From contig NZ_JBMIRR010000021.1 of assembly GCF_049195245.1 (NCBI RefSeq), forward strand, positions 62,001-126,000: DNA of 64,000 bases, written 5' to 3'. Origin of the DNA: Arenimonas sp049195245 (GTDB taxonomy: Bacteria > Pseudomonadota > Gammaproteobacteria > Xanthomonadales > Xanthomonadaceae). The notes beneath the pieces were generated by a model. The model searched no databases, was not told the origin of the DNA, and saw only the letters and a program-made list of their open reading frames with translations. Of the stretch, positions 19,625 through 28,065 are shown one piece after another; within the stretch, counting starts at the first letter, position 1; every line of letters begins with the position of its first letter. The translations under genes and the position numbers were made by a program.

Positions 19625-22420
19625 TCAGGCGAAGGCCAACCCATGCGCGGTGCAGGCCTTGCGGATCACCTCGCGCGCCGCCTCCAGCGCTTCGTCGTGC
19701 GGCACCAGCCGCGGACGCTGGTCCAGCGTGCAGTCCAGGCCCAGGCCCAGCAGGTGCAGATGCGCCGCGCTCAGACGCGACAGCTCGGGGGCGGCCAGCA
19801 GTCCGGCATCGGCCAGGACCTGCAGCAGACCCGGCGTATCGCGCGGACCGCACAGCGCCGGATGCGTACCGGCATGCAGCAGCACCAGCGCCTGCAGCAG
19901 GAACTCCAGGTCCACCAGCCCGCCCTCGCCCTGCTTGAGGTCGAAGCGCAGCGTATTGCTGCGGTCGAGTTCGGTACGCATGCGCTGGCGCATCGCGACC
20001 ACGTCGTTGCGCACCGTATCGGCGTCGCGCGACTGGGCCAGGGTATCGGCGCGGATGCGCTCGAACGCCGCGGCCACCGCAGCGGCACCCGCGATCGGCC
20101 GTGCGCGCACCAGCGCCTGGCGCTCCCAGGTCCAGGCGCGCTGGCTCTGGTAGTCGGCGAAGCTCTCCACGCTCGACACCAGCATGCCCTTGGCCCCGTC
20201 GGGTCGCAGCCTCACGTCGATCTCGTAAAGCTTGCCGGCGGCGGTGACCGTGCCCAGCAGGCTGACCAGCCGCTGCGCCAGGCGGGCGAAATAGCGGGTG
20301 GCGTCCAGCGGCCGTGCGCCATCGGACAAGGCGTCGGCGGGCGCGTCGTGCAGGAACACCAGGTCCAGGTCCGAACCGAAACCCAGCTCGGCGCCGCCGA
20401 GGCTGCCGTAGCCCAGCACTGCCAGTCCCGCGCCCGGCACGCGGCCGTGCGCCGCCACCACGTCGGCTTCGGCCACGCGCAGCGCGGCCCCGAGCAGCGC
20501 TTCGGCCAGGGCGGCCAGGGCGCGTGCGGCTTCGCCCGGCGGCACCCGCTGGCCCAGCGTCGCCAGGGCGATGCGGAACGCGATCGCCTGGCGCAGTTCG
20601 TTGAGCAGGTTCAACGCCACCTCGGTGTCGTGCACCGGCAGCGTGGCCAAGGCGGACTGCACCAGGGCCGGCATCTGCGCGGCGTCGGGCACCGCGCCGG
20701 CCGCGCGGGTGTCGAGCAGTTCGTCCAGCAGCAGCGGATGCGCGGCCAGGCGCTCGGACAGCAGCGCGCTGCGGGCGGTCACGTCGGCCAGCCGGGCCAG
20801 GGCCGCAGGCTGTTCTTCCAGCAGGGCCAGGTAGCTGGTGCGGCGGGTGATGGCCTGCAGCAGCGCCAGTCCGCGGGGAAGCGAGGCATCGGGCGCGTCG
20901 CTGCGCGCGGCGGCGGCGAGCAGTTCCGGCAGGACGTTGTCCAGGCGCTGGCGGCCACGCTCGGACAGTGCGCGCACCGCGGGCGTGCGCGCGAAGTCGC
21001 GCAGGCTTGCATCCAGCGTCGCGGCGTCGGCAAACCCGGCCTCGGCCAGCACCGCCTCGTCGCCGGCGTCGGGCAAGGCGCGCCAGTACTGCACCAGCGC
21101 GCTGGTGGGCGCACGCCGGCGGCGGCGTGCTTCCAGCAGGCCCGCGAACTCCTCGGCCACGACGCCGCGGTGTACATCCAGGGCCGCGAGCATGTCGCCC
21201 TCATCGCGATGGCCGAGCGCGCGCGCGATGCGCAGTCGCGAGACCGGGTCTTCCGGCAGCGCATGCACCTGCTGGTCGGCCAGCATCTGCACGCGGTTCT
21301 CCAGCCGGCGCAGGGCCCGGTAGGCCTCGGCCAGGCGCTGCGCGGTGGCAGGTGCGACATGGCCCGCCTCCGCCAGCGCCGACAGCGTGGGCAGCAGCGC
21401 GCGTCCGCGCAGCGCGGGCTCGCGGCCGCCGCGGATCAGCTGCAGCGCCTGCACCAGGAACTCGACCTCGCGGATGCCGCCCGGCCCCAGCTTGAGGTTG
21501 TCGGCCAATTCGCGCTTCTGCACTTCGGCCGCGATCAGCGCCTTCATTTCGCGCAGGCCGTCGAGCGCGCCGTAATCCAGGTAGCGCCGGTAGACGAAAG
21601 GTCGCAGCGTCGCCAGCAGGCGCTCGCCGGCCGCGGTGTCGCCGGCCACGGGGCGTGCCTTGATCCAGGCGTAGCGCTCCCAGTCGCGACCCTCGCGCTG
21701 GAAGTACTGCTCCATTGCGCCGAAGCTGAGCACCAGCCGGCCGCTGGCGCCGAACGGCCGCAGCCGCAGGTCCACGCGATGGCAGAAGCCGTCGGCGGTC
21801 ACCTCGCCCAGCAATTGCGCCAGTCGCTGGCCCAGGCGGGTGAACCAGGCCTCGGCATCCAGGGCACGCGCGCCGTCGCTCTGCCCGTGTTCGGGGAAGG
21901 CGTACACCAAGTCCACGTCGGAGCTGAAGTTGAGCTCGCCGCCGCCGAGCTTGCCCAGCCCGAACACCACCAGCGACTGCCGCTCGCCGTCGGCGCTGCG
22001 CACCTGGCCATGGCGCAGCGCCAGCGACTCGGTCAGCGCGTCCACGCCGGACTGCAGCGCCAGATCGGCGATGCGGCTGCTGCCCGCCAGCGTGGCATCC
22101 ACGTCGTCGAGTCCGTGCAGGTCGCGCCAGACCAGACGGGTGGAAGCGGCGGCGCGCCAGCGGCGCAGCTGCGCGGGCCAGTCGGCCTCCTGGCCCGGCG
22201 ACAGCGCCGGACGCTCCACCTGCGCCTGGTCCAGGCTGTCGAGCAGGTCGGGCTGCCGGCACAGCGTGTCAATCGCGAAATCGCTGCACAGCGCCAGCGA
22301 TTCGATCGCGGCGCGGCGCGCGTCGGTGGCCAGCGCCTGTGGCGCGCGCTCGGCCAGTCGCGCCAGGGCGCGGTCAATCAGGGCGGCGAGCGCGGCCTCG
22401 GAGGAAGGATGGGCGGGCAT
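19625..22420 (-). CDS. glnE: Bifunctional glutamine synthetase adenylyltransferase/adenylyl-removing enzyme
   Basis: The 931-residue protein has the two tandem nucleotidyltransferase domains of GlnE. The N-terminal, adenylyl-removing half carries GGGELNFSSDVDLVYAF (residues about 150-170). The C-terminal, adenylylating half carries GGAELGFGSDLDLVFLHD. Each is followed by a helical PII-response domain (FYQREGRDWERYAWIKAR and the later WTWERQALVRARPIAG, given as separate landmarks). It adenylylates glutamine synthetase when nitrogen is plentiful. Length is normal. It stands alone, downstream of the mgtE terminator on the same strand. Confidence 0.97.
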   Translation of the reverse strand: MPAHPSSEAALAALIDRALARLAERAPQALATDARRAAIESLALCSDFAIDTLCRQPDLLDSLDQAQVERPALSPGQEADWPAQLRRWRAAASTRLVWRDLHGLDDVDATLAGSSRIADLALQSGVDALTESLALRHGQVRSADGERQSLVVFGLGKLGGGELNFSSDVDLVYAFPEHGQSDGARALDAEAWFTRLGQRLAQLLGEVTADGFCHRVDLRLRPFGASGRLVLSFGAMEQYFQREGRDWERYAWIKARPVAGDTAAGERLLATLRPFVYRRYLDYGALDGLREMKALIAAEVQKRELADNLKLGPGGIREVEFLVQALQLIRGGREPALRGRALLPTLSALAEAGHVAPATAQRLAEAYRALRRLENRVQMLADQQVHALPEDPVSRLRIARALGHRDEGDMLAALDVHRGVVAEEFAGLLEARRRRRAPTSALVQYWRALPDAGDEAVLAEAGFADAATLDASLRDFARTPAVRALSERGRQRLDNVLPELLAAAARSDAPDASLPRGLALLQAITRRTSYLALLEEQPAALARLADVTARSALLSERLAAHPLLLDELLDTRAAGAVPDAAQMPALVQSALATLPVHDTEVALNLLNELRQAIAFRIALATLGQRVPPGEAARALAALAEALLGAALRVAEADVVAAHGRVPGAGLAVLGYGSLGGAELGFGSDLDLVFLHDAPADALSDGARPLDATRYFARLAQRLVSLLGTVTAAGKLYEIDVRLRPDGAKGMLVSSVESFADYQSQRAWTWERQALVRARPIAGAAAVAAAFERIRADTLAQSRDADTVRNDVVAMRQRMRTELDRSNTLRFDLKQGEGGLVDLEFLLQALVLLHAGTHPALCGPRDTPGLLQVLADAGLLAAPELSRLSAAHLHLLGLGLDCTLDQRPRLVPHDEALEAAREVIRKACTAHGLAFA

Positions 22421-22451
22421 GCGCGGATTCTGTCACGCGCGGCCGGGCCGT

Positions 22452-22492
22452 AAAAAAAGAAAAGCCCGCAGCGCTAAAGCGGCTGCGGGCTT
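22452..22492 (-). terminator. Rho-independent terminator after mgtE
   Basis: An 11-bp stem (22462-22472 with 22482-22492) around a 9-base loop is followed on the minus strand by a U-rich run (22461-22452). It separates mgtE from glnE. Confidence 0.85.
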
Positions 22493-22587
22493 CTCGCTCC
22501 CTCCCCCACGTCGGAAGCGCAGGCATCGTGGCTTGGCCCGCGGGCCGATGCACGTTGCACTGCAACATTGCGGTCATGCCCTCCCGG

Positions 22588-23808
22588 TCAGAGCACCAGC
22601 CAGGTCACCAGGCCCAGGAAACTGCCCATGCTGACCACGTCGGTCAGGGTGGTCAGGAAGATGCTGGAGGCGGTGGCCGGGTCGGCGCCCAGCCGCTTGA
22701 GGATCAGCGGAATCAGCGAGCCCGACAGGCCCGCGATCATGCAGCTCAGAGCCATGGCCACCAGCGTGATCAGGCCCAGCATGAGGCCGTCGCTGCCGCC
22801 GTCGCGCGACACCACCCAGTACATGGCTGCGCCCGCCAGCGCACCGGTGACGGTGCCGTTGAGCAGCCCCAACAGCGCCTCCTTGCTCACCAGCCTGGCC
22901 ACGCCCATGCCGCGCAGCTCGCCCAGGGTCATGCCGCGCAGCATCACCGCCAGCGCCTGGCAGCCCAGGTTGCCGCTCTGCCCGCCCAGCACCGGCAGGA
23001 ACACCGCCAGCACCACCACGCGGTTGATCGTCTCCTCGAAATAACCCACCACCGCCGCCGCCACGAACACCGTGAGCAGGTTCACCAGCAGCCAGGGATT
23101 GCGGAACCGGAAGGCGCGCCACAGCGGCGTGGCCAGGCGCTCTTCCTTCTCCACGCCGACCATCGCGCCGGCCTGCGCGGAAATCTCGAAAGCCTGCTGC
23201 TCGAACAGCACCTGGCCGCGCACCTGGCCGACGAGGCGGCCATCGTCCTCGCAAACCGGATAGACCGGGTAGTGGCGCGTCACCACCTCGCGCATCGCAT
23301 CCACCAGCGTCATCTTCGGCCGCAGGCAGAAGGGCGAGCGGATCATGATGTCGTCCAGGCTCACCTCGCGCTCGGCATACAGCAGGTCGCGGAAGGCGAC
23401 CACGCCCAGCAGGTGCTGCCGGGCATCCACCACCCACAGGTAGGTGACCAGCCTTTCCTTGACCACCTTGCGCAGCGCCTCGATCGCCACCGAAACCCGG
23501 GTGCCGCTGGTGAACACCGCGGGCGGGTCCTCCAGCAGGCGGCCGACGGTGCCTTCCTCGTAGCGCTGCGCGTCGGTCCAGTCGGTGCCCGCGGGCGCGG
23601 CCGCCATGATGCGGGTGCGCCAGGCCGGGTCCATCGCCGCCAGCAGGTTGTTGGCCCGCGCCGGCGGCATCGCGGCCAGCAGCCGGGCGATCTCGGCCGG
23701 GTCGACGTCGTCCAGGCGCTTGAGCGCGGTCTGGGTATCGAGGGCGGCGACGCGCTTGGCCAGCGACGGCGGCTCGGACAGGGTTGGGGCAGGTGGGTTC
23801 ACAGGCAT
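22588..23808 (-). CDS. mgtE: Magnesium transporter MgtE
   Basis: The 406-residue protein has the MgtE order: a short N-terminal helical domain (DPAEIARLLAAMPPARANNLL), two CBS domains (about residues 120-240, including DIMIRSPFCL and DAMREVVTRHYPVYPV), a connecting helix, and five membrane segments from about residue 275. Pore motifs LPVLGGQSGNLG and FLTTLTDVVSMGSF, with the conserved Asp, are present. The N-domain is shorter than in the Thermus protein, so the total is about 45 residues short of the usual length. ATG at 23808 starts just before the N-domain; the frame is open further upstream without supported homology. Confidence 0.94.
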   Translation of the reverse strand: MPVNPPAPTLSEPPSLAKRVAALDTQTALKRLDDVDPAEIARLLAAMPPARANNLLAAMDPAWRTRIMAAAPAGTDWTDAQRYEEGTVGRLLEDPPAVFTSGTRVSVAIEALRKVVKERLVTYLWVVDARQHLLGVVAFRDLLYAEREVSLDDIMIRSPFCLRPKMTLVDAMREVVTRHYPVYPVCEDDGRLVGQVRGQVLFEQQAFEISAQAGAMVGVEKEERLATPLWRAFRFRNPWLLVNLLTVFVAAAVVGYFEETINRVVVLAVFLPVLGGQSGNLGCQALAVMLRGMTLGELRGMGVARLVSKEALLGLLNGTVTGALAGAAMYWVVSRDGGSDGLMLGLITLVAMALSCMIAGLSGSLIPLILKRLGADPATASSIFLTTLTDVVSMGSFLGLVTWLVL

Positions 23809-23926
23809 CTCCGGGCAGCGCCCTTGAAAACGGCTTAAGCCTAGCCCACCGGACATCACGATGCCTGCACCCACGTGCCCCGGCGTTTGAGACAATCGCC
23901 GCCTCGCACCCCACGGCGAACCCTCC

Positions 23927-25012
23927 ATGTCCCTGCGTACTGCGGCCCTGCCGCCGATCCTGCTGTGCCTGCTGCTCGCCGCCTGCGCGGGGGACGAGGC
24001 CCCGGCCACCGCCCCCACCAGCCTCACGGTCAGCGTCGCCACGCCCGTGCAGGCCTCGCTGCCGCGACGTATCACCGCCTCCGGGTCGATCGCCGCCTGG
24101 GAGCAGATGGCGCTGGGCGTGGAGCTGTCCGGACAGCGCGTGGCCGAGGTGCTGGTCGAGGTCGGCGACACCGTGAAGGCCGGCCAGCCGCTGCTGCAGC
24201 TGGACACGCGCAGCCTGCAGATGGAGCTGCGCCAGGCCGAAGCCGTGCTGGCGCAGGCCGATGCCAACCTGGTGGTGGCCAGCGCGAATGCGCGCCGCGG
24301 CGAAATCCTCAAGCGCGAGCGCCTGGTCGCCGCCAGCGAAGCCGACCAGCTGATCGCCGGCGAACTCACCGCCCGGGCGCAGCGCCAGACGGCGCAGGCA
24401 CAGCTTGAAAACGCGCGGCTGCGCCTGGGCTTCGCCACCCTGCGCGCGCCCGACGACGGCGTGATCTCGCAGCGCCTGGTGCAGCCGGGCCAGGTGGTGC
24501 AGGCCGGCGTGGAGATGCTGAGCCTGATCCGCGACGGCCGCCTGGAGTGGCGCGCCGAATTGCCCGAGGCCGAACTGATCCGGATCACGCCGGGCGTCGA
24601 AGTGGAGCTGCGCGGGCCCGACGGCGCCGCCGTCGCCGGTCGCGTGCGCGCGGTGTCGCCCTCGCTCAACGTGCAGAGCCGCACCGGCGTGGTCTACGCC
24701 GACCTGCCGCAGCCGGGCGCGCTGCGCGCCGGCATGTATGCCCAGGGCGACCTGGTGCTGGGCAACCTGCCCGCGCGCACCGTGCCCGACCAGGCCATCG
24801 TCGAGCGCGACGGCTACCGCTACGTGTTCGTGCTGGGCGAGGGCAACGTGGTGTCGCAGCGCCGGGTCGAGCTGGGCGTGCGCCAGGACGGCCTGGTGCA
24901 GGTGCTGGACGGCCTGGAGGCCGACGAGCAGGTGGTGGTCGAGGGCGCGGGCTTCCTGTCCGACGGCGACCGCGTCCGCGTGGTGGCCGCCACCGGGGGC
25001 CCCGCCGGATGA
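23927..25012 (+). CDS. RND efflux periplasmic adaptor lipoprotein (second system)
   Basis: The 361-residue adaptor has a lipobox LLAAC (Cys near residue 20), the first lipoyl half VGDTVKAGQPLLQLDTR, a short coiled-coil hairpin (about 95-155), the second lipoyl half LRAPDDGVISQRLVQPG, a beta-barrel domain and a membrane-proximal domain ending GAGFLSDGDRVRVV. It overlaps the permease gene by the ATGA arrangement at 25009, so the two are translationally coupled. It is divergent from mgtE, 118 bases away. No regulator is adjacent. Confidence 0.93.
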   Translation: MSLRTAALPPILLCLLLAACAGDEAPATAPTSLTVSVATPVQASLPRRITASGSIAAWEQMALGVELSGQRVAEVLVEVGDTVKAGQPLLQLDTRSLQMELRQAEAVLAQADANLVVASANARRGEILKRERLVAASEADQLIAGELTARAQRQTAQAQLENARLRLGFATLRAPDDGVISQRLVQPGQVVQAGVEMLSLIRDGRLEWRAELPEAELIRITPGVEVELRGPDGAAVAGRVRAVSPSLNVQSRTGVVYADLPQPGALRAGMYAQGDLVLGNLPARTVPDQAIVERDGYRYVFVLGEGNVVSQRRVELGVRQDGLVQVLDGLEADEQVVVEGAGFLSDGDRVRVVAATGGPAG

Positions 25013-28000
25013 ATTTCTCGGCCTGGTCCATCAACCGGCCGCTGCCGGCGATCCTGCTCTTCATCCTGCTGACCATCGTCGGCCTGTTCGGCTACCAGCA
25101 GCTGGCGGTGTCGCGCTTCCCGGACGTGTCCTACCCGGGCGTCACCGTGACGGTGGCGCTGCCGGGCGCCACGCCCAGCCAGCTCGAGACCGAGGTGACG
25201 CGCAAGATCGAGGACTCGGTGGCCAGTCTTGCCGACATCAACAAGCTGGTCAGCACTGTCACCGAAGGCGTGTCCACCACCTTCGTCGAGTTCCGCATCG
25301 GCAAGGACCTCAACGAATCACTCGACGAAGTGCGCGACGCGGTCACACGCGTGCGCGCCGACCTGCCGGGCGACATCGAAGAGCCCATCGTCGCCAAGAT
25401 CGAGATCGTCGGCGGCACCCTGGTCACGTATGCCGTTTCCTCGGACACGCTGGGCGAGGACGAGCTGAGCTGGTTCGTCGACAACGAGGTCAACAAGAAG
25501 CTGTTCTCGGTGCGCGGCGTCGGCAGCGTGGTGCGCAGCGGCGGCATCACCCGCGAGGTGCAGGTGGACCTGCGCCCGGGCGTGCTGGCGGCGTATGGCC
25601 TGACCGCCGGCGACGTGTCCAACCAGCTGGCGCGTTCGCAGCTCGAGCGCTCGGGCGGCCGCGCCACCCAGGGCAGCAGCGAGCAGGCGATCCGCGCGGT
25701 CGGCACCGTGGACAGCGCGGCCATGCTGCGCCAGTTCCCGATCGTGCTGCCCGACGGCCGCCAGCTGCCGCTGTCGTCGCTGGCGGAGGTGACCGACGGC
25801 CATGCCGAACGGCGCCAGCTGGCCATGGTGGACGGCAAGCCGGTGGTCAGCTTCGGCATCAGCCGCACCCGCGGCTCCAGCGAGATCGCGGTCGGCGAAG
25901 GCGTCGAGGAGGCCATCGCCGAACTGCAGGCGGCGCATCCGCGCGTCAAGTTCTCGATGGTCAGCACCGCCATCGACGAAGTGCGCGCGTCCTTCAGCTC
26001 GTCCATGACCATGCTGTGGGAAGGCGCGCTGCTGGCCGTGCTGGTGGTCTGGTGGTTCCTGCGCGACTGGCGCGCCACCTGGATCTCGGCGCTGGCGCTG
26101 CCGCTCTCGATCATCCCCACCTTCGGCGTCATCTGGCTGCTGGGCTTCAGCCTCAACATGATCACGCTGCTGGCGCTGGCGGTGGTAGTGGGCATCCTGG
26201 TGGACGACGCCATCGTCGAGGTGGAGAACATCGACCGCCACCTGGCCATGGGCAAGTCGCCCAAGGTCGCGGCCACCGATGCCGCCGACGAGATCGGCCT
26301 GGCCGTGATCGCCACCTCGGCCACGCTGGCGGCGGTTTTCGTGCCGGTGGCCTTCATGCCCGGCATCGCCGGCAAGTTCTTCCTGGAGTTCGGCTGGACC
26401 GCGGCCACGGCGGTGCTGTTCTCGCTGATGGTGGCGCGCCTGCTGACGCCGATGATGGCGGCCTACCAGCTCAAGCCCAAGCCGCACGCCGAGAAGGAAT
26501 CGGCGCTGATGGGCCGCTACCTGCGGCTGGTGGAATGGGCGCTGGCGAATCGCATCAAGACCCTGGGCCTAGCCCTGCTGATGTTCATCGGCTCGCTGGG
26601 CCTGCTGCCCTTCATCCCCGCGACGTTCATCCCCGGCTCGGACCTGGGCCGCAGCAACCTCAGCCTGGAGCTGCCGCCCGGCGCGCGCCTGGAGCAGACC
26701 GCGGCGATGAGCGAACGCGCCCGCGCCCTGATCAGCGACCTGCCGGAACTGCGCCAGACCTACGCCACCGTCGGCGGCGTGCTCGACCTGGGCGACCCGG
26801 CCGTGAGCGGCATCAGCGAAGTGCGCAAGGTGACGATGGTGCTCGACTGGGGCCCGGACTCCGGCCGCGACCGCACGCAGAAGGAGCTCGAGCGGGAAGT
26901 GCGCGAACGCCTGGCCACCCTGCCCGGCGTGCGCCAGCGCTTCCTGAGCAGCGAACCGGGCGAACAGCTGATGCTGGTGCTCAGCGGCGACGACCCGCAG
27001 CGCCTGTACCAGGCCGCAGGCGAGTTCGAACGCGACCTGCGCTCGATACCCGGGCTGGGCACGGTCAGCTCCACCGCCTCGCTGCTGCGGCCCGAGCTGG
27101 TGATCGTGCCGGATGCGCGCCGCGCCGCCGACCTGGGCGTATCCACGGTGGATATCGCCGAGGCCGCGCGCATCGCCACCAACGGCGACTTCCGCCAGCG
27201 CCTGGCCAAGCTCAACCTGCCCGACCGCCAGGTGCCGATCCGCGTTCGGCTGTCGGAGGAAGGCCTGTCCGACGAGGCGCTGCTGTCGCTGCTGCGCGTG
27301 CCCAGCGCCAAGGGCGGCACGGTGCCGCTGTCGGCGGTGGCGGAGGTGCGCACCGGCTCGGGCCCGTCGCAGGTGGACCGCTTCGGCCGCCAGCGCAACA
27401 TCACCTTCACCGCCGAACTCAACGGCCGGCCGCTGGGCGAGGTGATGGCCGAGGTGGAGAAGCTGCCGTCGCTGCAGCGCCTGCCGCCCGGCGTGCAGGT
27501 GCAGAACAGCGGCGACTCGGAGATCTTCATCGAACTGTTCGTCGGCTTCGCCCTGGCCATGGGCGCGGGCCTGTTCTGCGTCTACGCGGTGCTGCTGCTG
27601 TTGTTCAACCACGCCAGCCACCCGCTGATCATCCTGATGGCGGTGCCGCTGTCGGCGGGCGGCGCCTTCGGCCTGATGCTGGTGACCGGCACCCTGCTGT
27701 CGCTGCCCGCGCTGATCGGCCTGCTGATGCTGATCGGCATCGCCACCAAGAACTCGATCCTGCTGGTGGACTACGCGGTGATCGCCGAGGACCAGCACGG
27801 CATGAGCATGCACGATGCGCTGGTGGACGCCTGCCGCAAGCGCGCGCGCCCGGTGATCATGACCACCATCGCCATGACCGCCGGCATGCTGCCGATCGCG
27901 CTGGGCTTCGGCGCCGACGCCGCGTTCCGCCAGCCGATGGCCGTGGCGGTGATCGGCGGCCTGATCACGTCCACCCTGCTGAGCCTGGTGGTGATCCCGG

Positions 28001-28065
28001 CGGCGTTCGCGGCGATGGAGGACTTCACCCGGCGCTTCACCCGCCGCAGGGCCACGCCCGCCTAG
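25009..28065 (+). CDS. RND efflux transporter, inner-membrane permease (second system)
   Basis: The 1018-residue HAE-type pump has the usual two-fold layout of twelve membrane helices and two large periplasmic domains. The N-terminus has the canonical FPDVSYPGVTV, TM4 has GILVDDAIVEVEN with the proton-relay aspartates, and the second half ends with MTAGMLPIALGFGADAAFRQPM. It groups by motif with multidrug HAE-1 pumps and is clearly different from the pump at 3001-6102. The stop overlaps the convergent kinase gene stop by three bases. Substrates are unknown. Confidence 0.94.
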   Translation: MNFSAWSINRPLPAILLFILLTIVGLFGYQQLAVSRFPDVSYPGVTVTVALPGATPSQLETEVTRKIEDSVASLADINKLVSTVTEGVSTTFVEFRIGKDLNESLDEVRDAVTRVRADLPGDIEEPIVAKIEIVGGTLVTYAVSSDTLGEDELSWFVDNEVNKKLFSVRGVGSVVRSGGITREVQVDLRPGVLAAYGLTAGDVSNQLARSQLERSGGRATQGSSEQAIRAVGTVDSAAMLRQFPIVLPDGRQLPLSSLAEVTDGHAERRQLAMVDGKPVVSFGISRTRGSSEIAVGEGVEEAIAELQAAHPRVKFSMVSTAIDEVRASFSSSMTMLWEGALLAVLVVWWFLRDWRATWISALALPLSIIPTFGVIWLLGFSLNMITLLALAVVVGILVDDAIVEVENIDRHLAMGKSPKVAATDAADEIGLAVIATSATLAAVFVPVAFMPGIAGKFFLEFGWTAATAVLFSLMVARLLTPMMAAYQLKPKPHAEKESALMGRYLRLVEWALANRIKTLGLALLMFIGSLGLLPFIPATFIPGSDLGRSNLSLELPPGARLEQTAAMSERARALISDLPELRQTYATVGGVLDLGDPAVSGISEVRKVTMVLDWGPDSGRDRTQKELEREVRERLATLPGVRQRFLSSEPGEQLMLVLSGDDPQRLYQAAGEFERDLRSIPGLGTVSSTASLLRPELVIVPDARRAADLGVSTVDIAEAARIATNGDFRQRLAKLNLPDRQVPIRVRLSEEGLSDEALLSLLRVPSAKGGTVPLSAVAEVRTGSGPSQVDRFGRQRNITFTAELNGRPLGEVMAEVEKLPSLQRLPPGVQVQNSGDSEIFIELFVGFALAMGAGLFCVYAVLLLLFNHASHPLIILMAVPLSAGGAFGLMLVTGTLLSLPALIGLLMLIGIATKNSILLVDYAVIAEDQHGMSMHDALVDACRKRARPVIMTTIAMTAGMLPIALGFGADAAFRQPMAVAVIGGLITSTLLSLVVIPAAFAAMEDFTRRFTRRRATPA

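Noticed and set aside
19583..22453. 956-codon open frame antisense to glnE
   Set aside because: High GC makes antisense frames long. It is His/Gln/Arg-rich with no domain, and glnE on the other strand is certain.
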